From NCBI GenBank assembly GCA_012038135.1, contig JAAVJQ010000009.1, forward strand, positions 62,001 through 126,000: a stretch of DNA of 64,000 nt. The letters run 5' to 3'. The DNA comes from Salinimicrobium nanhaiense. Its GTDB lineage: Bacteria > Bacteroidota > Bacteroidia > Flavobacteriales > Flavobacteriaceae. The notes beneath the pieces are model-generated. The model did not search any database and was not told the origin of the DNA. It was given only the letters and a program-made list of their open reading frames with translations. Each line of letters starts with the position of its first letter. Position 1 is the first letter of the stretch. The position numbers were made by a program, and so were the translations under genes. Below, one piece after another: positions 1 to 8,368 of this stretch.

Positions 1-260
1 AGATGTGAGAAAAGCCCCAATTAAAGTCGATTGTTCACTAAATCTTAAATCACAAAATTCTTTAAAGTTACTATCACAAACTGAAGGACCTTTCACCTAA
101 ACATTCATACTAAATTATTTAACAGATCGTGTATTAAACAGAAAGTTAAATTGCGCTAAAAAAGTGATAAAAACATGATAAATAATGTTTTACCTTAAAA
201 ATCGCAGATATTTTAAACCATAAAACCGTAATTTCGGAATAAACTTAAAAAAATATAACG

Positions 261-581
261 ATGAGAAATGAAGAATTAGTTAAAGGGATGTCGAACTGTG
301 TGAATCACTGCAACTGGTGCGCTGACGCTTGTTTAAATGAAGAAAACCTAAAGGATATGGTTGAGTGCATAAGACTAGACAAAGCTTGTGCAGCAGTATG
401 CAGGGCATTAAATGACATTCTTGTTACAGAATACAAAGATATTCAAAAATTGGTGGATTACTGTATTGAAATGTGCGAAAGATGTGCGGAAGAGTGCGAA
501 AAATTCGATTCCAAGCACTGTAAAGACTGCGCAGAAGTCTGCAGGGAATGTGCTAAAAATCTCCGAAATTTCACAGCTTAA
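261..581 (+). CDS. Four-helix-bundle copper-binding (Csp/DUF326-like) protein
   Basis: A 106-residue soluble protein with 15 cysteines, mostly spaced C-x2/3-C along predicted helices (for example C13, C17, C20, C24 and a C-terminal series ending in REC). This pattern is that of the DUF326/copper storage protein (Csp) family, in which Cys-lined four-helix bundles hold many Cu(I) ions. There is no signal peptide, so a cytosolic copper buffer is the likely role. The ATG follows an AT-rich leader without a clear Shine-Dalgarno, usual in this phylum. It sits alone beside a truncated conjugation operon, so it may be cargo of the element. Metal identity is inferred from the family only. Confidence 0.8.
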   Translation: MRNEELVKGMSNCVNHCNWCADACLNEENLKDMVECIRLDKACAAVCRALNDILVTEYKDIQKLVDYCIEMCERCAEECEKFDSKHCKDCAEVCRECAKNLRNFTA

Positions 582-602
582 TTCTTGTAAACTCAGACTA
601 TT

Positions 603-632
603 GAAAGGCTGCTAAAAAAAGTAGCCTTTCTC
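603..632 (+). terminator. Hairpin after the Csp-like gene
   Basis: Stem GAAAGGCTGC / GTAGCCTTTC (one G-T pair) with an A-rich loop, 22 bases after the stop codon. The following T run is weak, so termination efficiency is uncertain. Confidence 0.45.
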
Positions 633-1084
633 CTCTACCATTGTTTCTGCTACAGAAACTTTTTTTGAACTGGAGTACTTCGACAATTTGAAATCCTTGT
701 TTGATCCCGGTACACTGCTACAATTCAATTTAGGATACTCAGTCCCAGGCTTAGGATTCAAAAGTTTAGCTTTCACCACTTTTTTATGTATCGCAATGTT
801 GCCTTCCTTCCGACAACTATTCCCGAAACTCCGATTCTGTATATCCCACCTCTTGAATGTTTTTACATTCTATTTATAACTATAAAAAAATTAAAAATAT
901 TCTTTTTTCTTAAAACATTCATAAAACCATAAGATCTAATGAATTATATATAAAATGAAGCCTTCCTAACTGCATATTATGTAATTTTAATTTGGAAGTT
1001 GATCTAATTGCTAGGTTCATAGCAGCCAATTTGATATAAAAGTAAGATAAAAACAGTACTGAATTAGATTGTGTGTTAACTTAA
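633..1084. other. AT-rich stretch without recognisable gene
   Basis: About 450 bases between the Csp-like gene and the traJ remnant. I see no ORF with family resemblance. The one 60-residue open frame here has no coding look. It is probably decayed or foreign DNA at the break that removed the front of the tra operon. Confidence 0.4.
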
Positions 1085-1288
1085 GAGTTCCATTTAGCCG
1101 GGTCAAAAAGTAAAAATAGAAGTCTGGAAATTAATACCAATTTTTGGACGAACCTTTTCGGTACTGACGTGGGTGGTCATTTTTTTGCCCCAGTAGTTGA
1201 ACTGGGATCCATCGGGTTTATCTTTTTTCTAAAGTTTAAACTTTACAGGCGGGCAACTTCTTTTACACTAAGACTTTTTACATCATGA
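1085..1288 (+). pseudogene. C-terminal fragment of an upstream tra gene (probably traJ)
   Basis: An open frame without start codon runs into a TGA that overlaps the traK ATG as ATGA, the arrangement expected of a translationally coupled upstream tra gene. The tail includes NFWTNLFGTDVGG followed by a hydrophobic stretch (GSIGFIFFLKF) and a basic end, consistent with the C-terminus of a membrane protein. In Bacteroidetes conjugative transposons traJ precedes traK, so I infer traJ. The rest of the gene is missing; in-frame stops lie upstream of 1085. Confidence 0.5.
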
Positions 1289-1899
1289 AAACACCTTATC
1301 AAAATATATATTCCGTGTTAAAGCTAAACAGGTTTGTAGTTATTGCTGTAGTTATTTGCGCATTCTCTTCGAGCATCTTTTCGGGATGGACAGCATTTTC
1401 AATTCATAAAAGAGCACTGAACAGTGCCTTTGCGGTTAATACAAACGGCGAGGTAATTCCGTTACAACTGGTTTCCCAAAAAGAAAACTTCAGGGTGGAA
1501 GCACTGGCACATTTAGAGTTATTTCACAATTACTTCTATAACATCGATGCCAGTAATTATGAGAAAAATCTTAAAAAAGCACTTTGGCTGGGAAATAGTT
1601 CTGTCGATAATCTATACCGTCAGAAGAAAGCTGATGGTGTTTACAATAGATTAATTCAATATTCCCTGGTTCAAAAGGTACTTAGTATAAACTCTGAAGT
1701 AGAGGAACAAGAAGAAAAGTACAGCTTTAAAACCATTATAATTTTTGAAATCAACCGCGGATCCGTGATCGATACATATGAGCTGGTTTCCACAGGAAAT
1801 CTGCTCACTGTAGATCGAAATTTTCCCAACAACCCACACGGGTTGCTTATCACAAACTACTTTGAAAATACCTTAAAGAAACTAACTAATGAAAATTGA
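1285..1899 (+). CDS. traK: Conjugative transposon protein TraK
   Basis: 204 residues. One N-terminal membrane segment (about residues 17-38) is followed by a periplasmic domain, the VirB8-like layout of Bacteroidetes TraK, an inner-membrane scaffold of the mating apparatus. The family-typical central part (SVDNLYRQKK, then an IIIFEINRGS strand) is visible. The start overlaps the upstream remnant by ATGA, and the 3' end overlaps traM by 11 bases, so the operon was translationally coupled. The length is normal, so this gene looks intact although the operon front is gone. Confidence 0.85.
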   Translation: MKTPYQNIYSVLKLNRFVVIAVVICAFSSSIFSGWTAFSIHKRALNSAFAVNTNGEVIPLQLVSQKENFRVEALAHLELFHNYFYNIDASNYEKNLKKALWLGNSSVDNLYRQKKADGVYNRLIQYSLVQKVLSINSEVEEQEEKYSFKTIIIFEINRGSVIDTYELVSTGNLLTVDRNFPNNPHGLLITNYFENTLKKLTNEN

Positions 1900-2818
1900 G
1901 AAGAACAAAATAGTGTTTGGGGCTGTTATGGCAATAATACTCCTATTTCTAATTTCCTATTCGCTAATGATTCTAGGCGATGACGAAGGTGAAAGCCAAA
2001 ATTTGAAACAAACTTTGGTTCCTGAACTAGAAGAGGAATCGAAGGAATACGATTCTAAACTTGATGCTATAAATGATTTGAAGGAAGTACGGGAAACCAA
2101 TGCTCCCAGTATTTACGATGAGAAGCTGATAGATTCCCTGGGTTTCTATGACATAGAATTAACCGAAAAGGAAAAGGAAAGGATTGTTGACAGTATCTAT
2201 GAATCCGGACGTATAAAATATTCAGAAGGAATAGACCAGGAATTCACGCCAGAACAAAAGATTACCACCCACACTCCTCAATTAGAAATTGAGGAGATAC
2301 AGCAGGAACATAAAATTGAAGCTAAGGAAATGGGATTGGAGCATCAACTGTTCTTTGCCTCCTCCCCTACTTCAGACAGTCGGTTTGTTGCAGCGGATAT
2401 TCCTTCGGTTGTATATGCTGTGGTGGATGGGAACCAGGTCGTAAGAACCAATTCTAGACTTCGGATGCGCCTGACATCCACTGCAAAGATCAATGATCAA
2501 TGGATTCCCAAAAATACTGTTGTCTATGGTTTTATCAGCTTTCAGCCGAACAGGACACTGGTCGAAGTTGAAAATATAGATCATCATCCGGTAAACCTGA
2601 AAGCTTTCGACCTCCAGGATGGCAGCGAAGGTATTTATGTGGAAAACAGTTTCCGGGCCGAGGCAACCAGTGAGGTTCTGGATGATATCATACAGGACAT
2701 AAACATTCCAAGTGTGCCACAAATTAGTGGAATAACCAAGGTACTTAGGCGCAATAACCGGAACGTCAAAGTAACCGTACTTAATGATTACAAACTCATT
2801 TTAAAATCTGAACTATGA
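1889..2818 (+). CDS. traM: Conjugative transposon protein TraM
   Basis: 309 residues: a single N-terminal transmembrane helix (about 9-30), a charged Glu/Lys-rich linker (about 35-150), and a conserved C-terminal domain (about 165-305) with SRLRMRLTSTAKI and the IPKNTVVYGFISF strand typical of the TraM family (VirB10-like channel component spanning the envelope). It overlaps traK by 11 bases and traN by 4 (ATGA). No damage is visible. Confidence 0.87.
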   Translation: MKIEKNKIVFGAVMAIILLFLISYSLMILGDDEGESQNLKQTLVPELEEESKEYDSKLDAINDLKEVRETNAPSIYDEKLIDSLGFYDIELTEKEKERIVDSIYESGRIKYSEGIDQEFTPEQKITTHTPQLEIEEIQQEHKIEAKEMGLEHQLFFASSPTSDSRFVAADIPSVVYAVVDGNQVVRTNSRLRMRLTSTAKINDQWIPKNTVVYGFISFQPNRTLVEVENIDHHPVNLKAFDLQDGSEGIYVENSFRAEATSEVLDDIIQDINIPSVPQISGITKVLRRNNRNVKVTVLNDYKLILKSEL

Positions 2819-3654
2819 AAACTAATATCTTATTCCTCCTGTTTTTCACCTCTTTTGCATTTCATCCTTGTTTGGCACAGGAACGAAAAATCCTCGATAC
2901 CATTTTTGCAAATGACCAAAAAAATGTGGCCCTATTCTTTCCGGAACCTATACGGCAGGGAATAACAGGTTCTGACAATTTTGTTTTTACATATAACCGG
3001 GAAACGGAACAGCATTTCGGACTCTTACAGGCCAAGCCTGGAAAAGAAAGTAATCTTCTGGTAATCAACTCAAACGGCTCTGTTTTTTCTTACATTGTAA
3101 GGTATAAGGAACAGCTTGATCAGCTGAACTATTTTGTTTTAGAATCTGACACCATAGGCAATGAAAAGCCTGTGGTCATTGGTGAGTCCCGAATACATAA
3201 GGGAGATCTCAACGAAAGGGACAAAACCTCCTACTACGACAAATTTTGCTCCTTTCTAGTTGAACGCAAACAAAGAATAGGGAGGTTAAAAAGACGTAAT
3301 GAAAAAATCGTCCTAAGTGTTGAAAATATTGTATTTGATAAAGAAGAACTCTATTTCGTTATCCATATAGAAAACAAATCATCCCTGGATTATGATTTAA
3401 ATTTTCTGAAGGTGGGAATTGAGACCAGGCAAAAAGGTAAAAAGAAATCTTCTCAGACCGTTTATCAAGAACCAAAATTCATATATGGTTTGCCCACTAG
3501 AGTCAAAGAAGGTGAAACAGAGAAACTGGTGTATGTGCTATCAAAATTTTCTTTGGGCGATGACCGTAGGGTAATACTGGAACTAAATGAAAAAAACGGC
3601 GGGAGAAATATAAAATTAAAAGTACCTCATAAGTATATAAATAACCCTAACTAG
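2815..3654 (+). CDS. traN: Conjugative transposon protein TraN (DUF4138)
   Basis: 279 residues with a cleavable signal peptide (about 1-21, ending CLAQ) followed by the DUF4138 domain. TraN is thought to work at the outer membrane or periplasm with TraM (VirB9-like). Visible family features are the N-terminal strand with NVALFFPEPIRQG and the central KIVLSVENIVFDKEELYFVI region, where a binding-like beta domain begins. It overlaps traM by ATGA. It is the last intact tra gene; the next frame is broken. Confidence 0.87.
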   Translation: MKTNILFLLFFTSFAFHPCLAQERKILDTIFANDQKNVALFFPEPIRQGITGSDNFVFTYNRETEQHFGLLQAKPGKESNLLVINSNGSVFSYIVRYKEQLDQLNYFVLESDTIGNEKPVVIGESRIHKGDLNERDKTSYYDKFCSFLVERKQRIGRLKRRNEKIVLSVENIVFDKEELYFVIHIENKSSLDYDLNFLKVGIETRQKGKKKSSQTVYQEPKFIYGLPTRVKEGETEKLVYVLSKFSLGDDRRVILELNEKNGGRNIKLKVPHKYINNPN

Positions 3655-3661
3655 AAACATC

Positions 3662-4086
3662 ATGAAAAAAGTCCTCCTTTATTCATTCATTCTAGCTGGT
3701 GGTAGCTTGTATTGAAAAGAAAATGACCCACACAGAAACCACTAAAAACTGTTGCGGAGGCGGCATATTTACTTTATACAATTATAGCTTTTCTAATCCT
3801 AAGAATGACTGCTTATAATGTAAAGTGCCTTCGTAAAGACGTTAACGACGAAGAACTAACGATTCAAAAATCTTATGGAGTAATTTATGAGGGATTCAAA
3901 TCAGATTTTAAAAAAATAAAGCATAAAATATTAAACCTTTGGTTTATCATTGGTGTGTTATATTTTGTATTAATAATGTTATTACTCCTTTTTACAATTT
4001 TCACTTTTTATTATATCGATATAGATTATTTATCCTATTTAATGTATGAGATCGGTCAATTTAAGCACAGTCAAACTACTAATTAA
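3662..4086 (+). pseudogene. Frameshifted small lipoprotein gene of the tra operon
   Basis: Seven bases after traN, an ATG opens a lipoprotein-like signal (MKKVLLYSFILAGG) that stops at codon 18. Moving one frame gives ACIEKKMTHTETTKNCCGGG and continues to FSNPKNDC. A second single-base shift gives YNVKCLRKDVNDEELTIQKS, which lies in the 93-residue open frame starting at 3805. The three pieces read as one small secreted lipoprotein split by two +1 shifts. The end of the last frame (about 3920-4086) is a hydrophobic segment that may be unrelated. The function is unknown. That the pieces form one gene is inference. Confidence 0.5.
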
Positions 4087-4094
4087 AGACTCGT

Positions 4095-4286
4095 TCACAC
4101 CGTTCTATTTTTCTTAAAATTTTCCGCTTGTTCAAAGATTTCCTCATAAATCTCATCTCGTTCCACCGGTGAATAACCATGTTGATCAAGCAATAAAATA
4201 GGTCCAACCTTAGAGTCAATTTCATGTCTTTTCTTTTGCTCCAGTCCGGGAATTTTGGAAGAAGGAACCTTTAGGCAAGTCTTCAT
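4095..4286 (-). CDS. Small protein downstream of mobC
   Basis: 63 residues, highly charged, starting at an ATG that overlaps the mobC stop as ATGA. It is therefore the fourth gene of the mobA-mobB-mobC transcript. No signal peptide or membrane segment. The overlap and the coding-like composition (SKVGPILLLDQHGYSPVERD) support a real gene. I do not recognise the family. Confidence 0.55.
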   Translation of the reverse strand: MKTCLKVPSSKIPGLEQKKRHEIDSKVGPILLLDQHGYSPVERDEIYEEIFEQAENFKKNRTV

Positions 4287-5866
4287 TCACCAAAAATAGA
4301 CTTTGCTTCAGAATAAATTCTATCAAAATTCTCCTTTAGTTCAGCCTGCGAAAATATTCTACATTTCTCAGGAAGCTGTCTTGAAATATTAGGAAGTTTG
4401 AACTGGACCTTTTTATCCTCCCCATCCGCATAAGTTATAAATTCCCCCTGCTTTAAACGAAAAAAGGCATCTGCCCTTATTTTAGGAATTTCCCGTTCCC
4501 CGGTAGTAATACGGGTATCAAAATCAAGGCTGTATCCTCGGTTGATACTGGTAGTTTCTTTTTTCACTATTTCGAAGAAGCGTTCATAATATTTAGCCGT
4601 GTCTGGATCATTCACCTTCCCGAAAAATTGATAGGAAAGGTTACTTAAAATCGCTTTACTCGCTTTATCACCATACATCATATCGTTTTGAATCTTGTCC
4701 TGCATTACGTAAATGGTCGCTATATCGTAACTTCTCAAGGTAGCCGGAATGCGATGCATATTTAATAACCGAATGGTTGGTGCTTCTTCCATCAACAAGA
4801 AGGACGGCTTAGAATTGCGCACACTCATTTGTTTAATAACCGTATGGATAATCGCGGCAATAACAGGAGAATAGGAGGTTTCAAATTTAGGATTATTCAC
4901 GACTGAGATCACAGCAGGATTTTCCGGATTATTGATATTTAATGGCACTTCATCTGCAGACAGGGCCATAAAAATATTTTGGGTGCTTATGCGTTTCAAA
5001 GCATTGGCCAGTGTACTTTTCACACCAGCAGTCTGTCTTTCAGAATCTTTGCCGCTGATAAAAGCATCTGCCATTGCCCTGGAAGTTGTATTGGTCTCTA
5101 AGAATTTTATTAAGCTATCGGTATCCAAAAACTGATAAATGGCGATTAGATGGGGCAAGGTGCAGAATTTAGGATAGGATGTTTTCAGTTTCCAGATCAT
5201 TCCACCAATCAATCCTTCAGCTGCATCATTAAAAAATTTAGAGGTTCCTGTAGTTCCCGATTCCCGCTGTTCCAGAAGATTTTCAATAAGTACCCGGGAA
5301 ATCTCATTCACACTTTCTTCGTTTTCGAGATATCGGGGTGCAATAGGATTTACCCTATGGATGATTTTATCAAATGAGATAATTTTAAAGGGAATATCCA
5401 AATTTTTAAATAGCGGGTATGCCATTTCGGTAAGTTCAAAATCTTTATAGTCGTGAATAATTCCACAGAAGTTATGTTCCTGGAAATGTTTTAAAAATCC
5501 ATAAACTACGCTTTCAGTCTTTCCACTTCCAGCAGATCCGATGATAGATGCTCCCCGTTTAATGTTTTCAATTCTAAAAGTTTTTTTATCTGTTTTAAAA
5601 GTTACCCGATATTTTTCAGAGATGGTTCGCATTAAATCAGGTTTATGCAGAAAAACGTAAAATATCGTGTTGACCAATAATAAAGGACAGCCTAAATAAA
5701 GTAGTGCTTTTATCGCATTATGAGGATAATATATATAGGCTAGTATTCCAAAGAGCAGCACTATATTTATTAAAAATGCATATTTTGATAACCGATACAG
5801 TCCGTAAAATACTGAAGTTGTCAAAACGATCATTAAAAGTATGTGTAGTGGATTGGCTAGTTGCAT
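4283..5866 (-). CDS. mobC: Coupling protein MobC (TraG/VirD4-type ATPase)
   Basis: 527 residues. The N-terminus has three hydrophobic segments (about 5-25, 29-47, 55-74), then a P-loop NTPase with Walker A GSAGSGKT at 110-117 and Walker B FLLMEEAP around 353-360. This is the layout of type IV coupling proteins, which bring the relaxase-DNA complex to the mating channel. In Bacteroidetes ICEs the gene following mobB is called mobC. It starts 13 bases after mobB and overlaps the small gene downstream. It looks intact, although the tra operon it would serve is truncated here. Confidence 0.85.
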   Translation of the reverse strand: MQLANPLHILLMIVLTTSVFYGLYRLSKYAFLINIVLLFGILAYIYYPHNAIKALLYLGCPLLLVNTIFYVFLHKPDLMRTISEKYRVTFKTDKKTFRIENIKRGASIIGSAGSGKTESVVYGFLKHFQEHNFCGIIHDYKDFELTEMAYPLFKNLDIPFKIISFDKIIHRVNPIAPRYLENEESVNEISRVLIENLLEQRESGTTGTSKFFNDAAEGLIGGMIWKLKTSYPKFCTLPHLIAIYQFLDTDSLIKFLETNTTSRAMADAFISGKDSERQTAGVKSTLANALKRISTQNIFMALSADEVPLNINNPENPAVISVVNNPKFETSYSPVIAAIIHTVIKQMSVRNSKPSFLLMEEAPTIRLLNMHRIPATLRSYDIATIYVMQDKIQNDMMYGDKASKAILSNLSYQFFGKVNDPDTAKYYERFFEIVKKETTSINRGYSLDFDTRITTGEREIPKIRADAFFRLKQGEFITYADGEDKKVQFKLPNISRQLPEKCRIFSQAELKENFDRIYSEAKSIFGE

Positions 5867-5879
5867 TAGACTTTTCCCT

Positions 5880-6911
5880 TTAGATACCTATTGAACTTGA
5901 TTTTATAGCGATTTCCACACCACGTCTTAAGCGATTGAATACTTTCATCGCCAGTTGTGCCTGTGTAACCGGAATACTTGGTAACATTGGAACATTACTT
6001 TCTTTTATCACTTTAAAGGCGATGGTTCTTTCATTGATAGGCAGTTTCATCAGGGAAGCAAAATAGTTTTTGGGGTTTTTGATAAAATCCTTTCGAGCCT
6101 GGTAGGTCTCGACAAAGTTTCTTTGATAGCCAAAAGCCCTGTCAAAAGTCTTTTCTGCCCGGTCGAAAAATAGATCCCGGTCAAAGCCTCGTTTCACGTT
6201 CCTGCCATGCATCTCTACTTCCGAGGCCTTATGCTTGCTCCCCGGTGAAAGGCTGAAGGTATTGGATGCGTCCTTTCTGCTCACGATGATATGGATATGG
6301 CTTTGATTTCCTGCCTTTGGCATCCCCTGGACAATTCGCTTCCCGTCCTGTTGGTGGGGTGCCTCCTTTTCCAAGCGGTCAATTTTATTCTGCAATAGTT
6401 TCATAATGCCTTCAGCTCGCCCTTCTTTAATGTTTCTGATTTCGGTTTTGAGCTGCAATATTTTTGTAGCAAAGGGTTGGTTTTCCCTAATCTGCCAATC
6501 CGTTCCCTTAAACGTTCGTTGGTGTTCTATTTTTGCATAATATTTTATATCATCGATAGTAATTGGTCTTCCGTTGATTTCACGATTGAAAGATGCGACA
6601 TAGTCTTTCATGAGGTAACGGGTGTATCTTTTTAGATCTTCGCTATTGTTCTGTAACCGGTTTAATTCGTATTTGGAAGGGTTGACCGTAATCGAATAGA
6701 ATTTCGGTTCGGTCTTTTTCAGTTTGGCACCATTCCCATCAATTGCATTTACAACTTCATTCGCTGATATTTCATCATCATATTGATTGAAAAAATGTTC
6801 CATAGATCCCTGTTCGAGATCCTGGTTTTCCTTCTCCAGATAGCCCACAAAATCCGCTGAACTTTGTGAGTAATTGTTCCCTAATTTCTGAGGTGTAATG
6901 GTAATGTACAT
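5880..6911 (-). CDS. mobB: Relaxase MobB
   Basis: 343 residues. The relaxase fold is indicated by the HIHIIVSRKD strand near residues 203-212, which supplies the metal-binding His-x-His of mobilization nucleases. The N-terminus (MYITITPQKLGNN) is typical of Bacteroidetes MobB/DUF5712 proteins. The product would nick oriT and stay bound to the 5' end. It lies 11 bases after mobA and 13 before mobC, one transcription unit. No frame damage is seen. Confidence 0.82.
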   Translation of the reverse strand: MYITITPQKLGNNYSQSSADFVGYLEKENQDLEQGSMEHFFNQYDDEISANEVVNAIDGNGAKLKKTEPKFYSITVNPSKYELNRLQNNSEDLKRYTRYLMKDYVASFNREINGRPITIDDIKYYAKIEHQRTFKGTDWQIRENQPFATKILQLKTEIRNIKEGRAEGIMKLLQNKIDRLEKEAPHQQDGKRIVQGMPKAGNQSHIHIIVSRKDASNTFSLSPGSKHKASEVEMHGRNVKRGFDRDLFFDRAEKTFDRAFGYQRNFVETYQARKDFIKNPKNYFASLMKLPINERTIAFKVIKESNVPMLPSIPVTQAQLAMKVFNRLRRGVEIAIKSSSIGI

Positions 6912-6922
6912 AGCACCAAAAT

Positions 6923-7324
6923 TTACAGATCGTTGTTCCCGTTTAGCTTTTCTCGAAAGCCTGCCTCGCCGGCAGGCGGGCGTACTTCACTCTTCTCTTC
7001 AATGATTTTCTTTTCCAAAATCAAGGGTTTCTTTTTGGGCTCCTCGGTCTGGAAAAGGGATTCCAACATTGCCACGGTGGGTTTGGTCTGGCTCTTTTCC
7101 ATATCCCTCATAATGGCAATGACCGCATTGATACGTTTCTTTAGGGAAGCCTCAATTGTCCTTCCTGTAGGCCCTAATTTTTCCTTAGGGGAAATCTCGT
7201 TGTAGAAGAAAAAGTCGAGCATTGTAGCTAAGGCTTCGGTGTGTGATTTGAAGTGTGCCCTTGAAAATTCCTGAAAACGTTTTGCCGTTTCCTTTTTAAA
7301 CCTGATGCCGATAAATGAGTCCAT
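6923..7324 (-). CDS. mobA: Mobilization accessory protein MobA (BfmA/BtgA family)
   Basis: With the start at 7324 the protein is 133 residues and begins MDSFIGIRFKKETAKRF, the usual start of BfmA/BtgA mobilization proteins, small DNA-binding partners of MobB relaxases. An upstream in-frame ATG at 7438 would add 38 residues with no family resemblance, translated across two 13-bp dyads that look like binding sites. I therefore prefer 7324. The helical middle (TIEASLKKRINAVIAIMRDM) matches the family. The 3' end includes a GC-rich palindrome, CTGCCTCGCCGGCAGGCGGG, encoding RPPAGEAGF, which looks like an inserted repeat inside the coding sequence. Confidence 0.75.
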   Translation of the reverse strand: MDSFIGIRFKKETAKRFQEFSRAHFKSHTEALATMLDFFFYNEISPKEKLGPTGRTIEASLKKRINAVIAIMRDMEKSQTKPTVAMLESLFQTEEPKKKPLILEKKIIEEKSEVRPPAGEAGFREKLNGNNDL

Positions 7325-7333
7325 AATTCGCCG

Positions 7334-7388
7334 ATTTGTCGCAAATCCTTTCCTAAAAATGGGCGTTAATAGGGCATTTGTCGCAAAT
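7334..7388. promoter_or_regulatory. Two identical dyads upstream of mobA
   Basis: The 13-bp palindrome ATTTGTCGCAAAT occurs at 7334-7346 and 7376-7388, offset by exactly 42 bp (four helical turns), just ahead of the preferred mobA start. The same-face spacing suggests cooperative binding by a dimeric protein, most simply MobA itself as autoregulator or oriT accessory factor. The repeats are read directly; the binder is inferred. Confidence 0.6.
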
Positions 7389-7444
7389 TGTAGAAGGTCG
7401 GAAATTTTATATTTTTTCAAGTTGCTGAATATCAGCATTTTGAA

Positions 7445-7517
7445 AACGAAAAGGAGTGCTTAACATCGCATTGCGTGTTACCCTCTTGCTACTCCTTTTC
7501 GTTCGCCACAGGCGAAC
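7445..7517. other. Candidate oriT hairpins (repeat family copy A)
   Basis: A perfect 13-bp inverted repeat, AACGAAAAGGAGT at 7445-7457 and its complement at 7491-7503, encloses a 33-base loop containing ACATCGCATTGCGTG and TTACCCTCTTGCT. A second perfect hairpin, GTTCGCC-aca-GGCGAAC, follows at 7501-7517. The position just upstream of mobA is where oriT lies in related elements. Related cores occur at 9669-9694 and 22897-22933. The oriT assignment is inference. Confidence 0.5.
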
Positions 7518-7751
7518 AAAAATTCCGTACAATTTGGTCAAAAGCCAATTGCCAGTTCCAGGTAAATAATTTCCTGTTATGTAATTTTTCGATGGGTACG
7601 GTTATCGGCGAAAGTCAAAAAATGGATAACCCTACATAAAATTAAACGCTGTATTTCAGCTAACTAAAGATAGATATTTTTCAACTTATGGGATATAATT
7701 TTCTTAAAAAAATAGCTTCTGTTTTTAGAAAAAGCATTAAATTTAAGTAGT

Positions 7752-7812
7752 AGACCTTCCAGGTCTAAATAACAAAGGGAAAATTCAGGTAACAGCGAAT
7801 TTTCCCTTTTTA
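7752..7812 (-). terminator. Terminator after radC
   Basis: A 13-bp perfect stem, AAAGGGAAAATTC at 7774-7786 with its complement at 7797-7809, lies 80 bases past the radC stop. A shorter hairpin, AGACCT-tcc-AGGTCT, is at 7752-7766. It probably ends the ssb-radC transcript before the mob region. Confidence 0.6.
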
Positions 7813-7890
7813 GTTGTTATCCCTGATAATTCAGTTGTGCTATTTTTATTTTGATGATTTTTCAATATTAAACTTATAGGTATAACTGTA

Positions 7891-8340
7891 TTAAAGCATT
7901 CCTTCATCTGCAAAACTGAAATAATTTCCATCAGGTGTCAGGATCAGATGGTCCAATACCTTTATATCAAATAATTCCCCAGCCTTCTTAATTTTTTGGG
8001 TCAGGCGTTTATCCGGTTCACTCGGTCTCAAGGTACCGCTCGGATGGTTGTGAGCAAGGATTACAGCCGTGGTAAGGCTTTTGAGTACTACTGCAAATAC
8101 GATCCTTAAGTCTACCAAGGTGCCGGTAATGCCTCCTGTGGATACCTGATAAATACCTTTTACTTTATTGGCATTGTTCAGCAACATTATTTTAAAGGTT
8201 TCGTGCAGTTCGATACTGTTTTTGTCCCATTGTCCATAAAGGAGTTCGGCTGCATTTTGAGAGGAAGTTATTTTTGGAAGCTGATTTATTTTAAGACTTC
8301 CACTATAACTTATTGCTATTTCGTTAACTTTGATTTCCAT
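7891..8340 (-). CDS. radC: RadC-family JAB-domain protein of the mobile element
   Basis: 149 residues containing the RadC/JAB core with the JAMM metal motif HNHPSG near residues 96-101, followed by the conserved Pro, Ser and Asp (RPSEPDKRL). It lacks the N-terminal helix-hairpin-helix part of chromosomal RadC, as is usual for the short RadC-like proteins carried on Bacteroidetes ICEs next to ssb and mob genes. The biochemical role of these proteins is not settled. Transcribed with ssb 73 bases upstream. Confidence 0.85.
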   Translation of the reverse strand: MEIKVNEIAISYSGSLKINQLPKITSSQNAAELLYGQWDKNSIELHETFKIMLLNNANKVKGIYQVSTGGITGTLVDLRIVFAVVLKSLTTAVILAHNHPSGTLRPSEPDKRLTQKIKKAGELFDIKVLDHLILTPDGNYFSFADEGML

Positions 8341-8368
8341 TATGATCTGATTTAGAAGGTGAATAATG

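Noticed and set aside
688-879. 63-codon open frame after the Csp-like gene
   Set aside because: No family-like pattern, AT-rich low-complexity sequence, and no supporting neighbour; likely chance.
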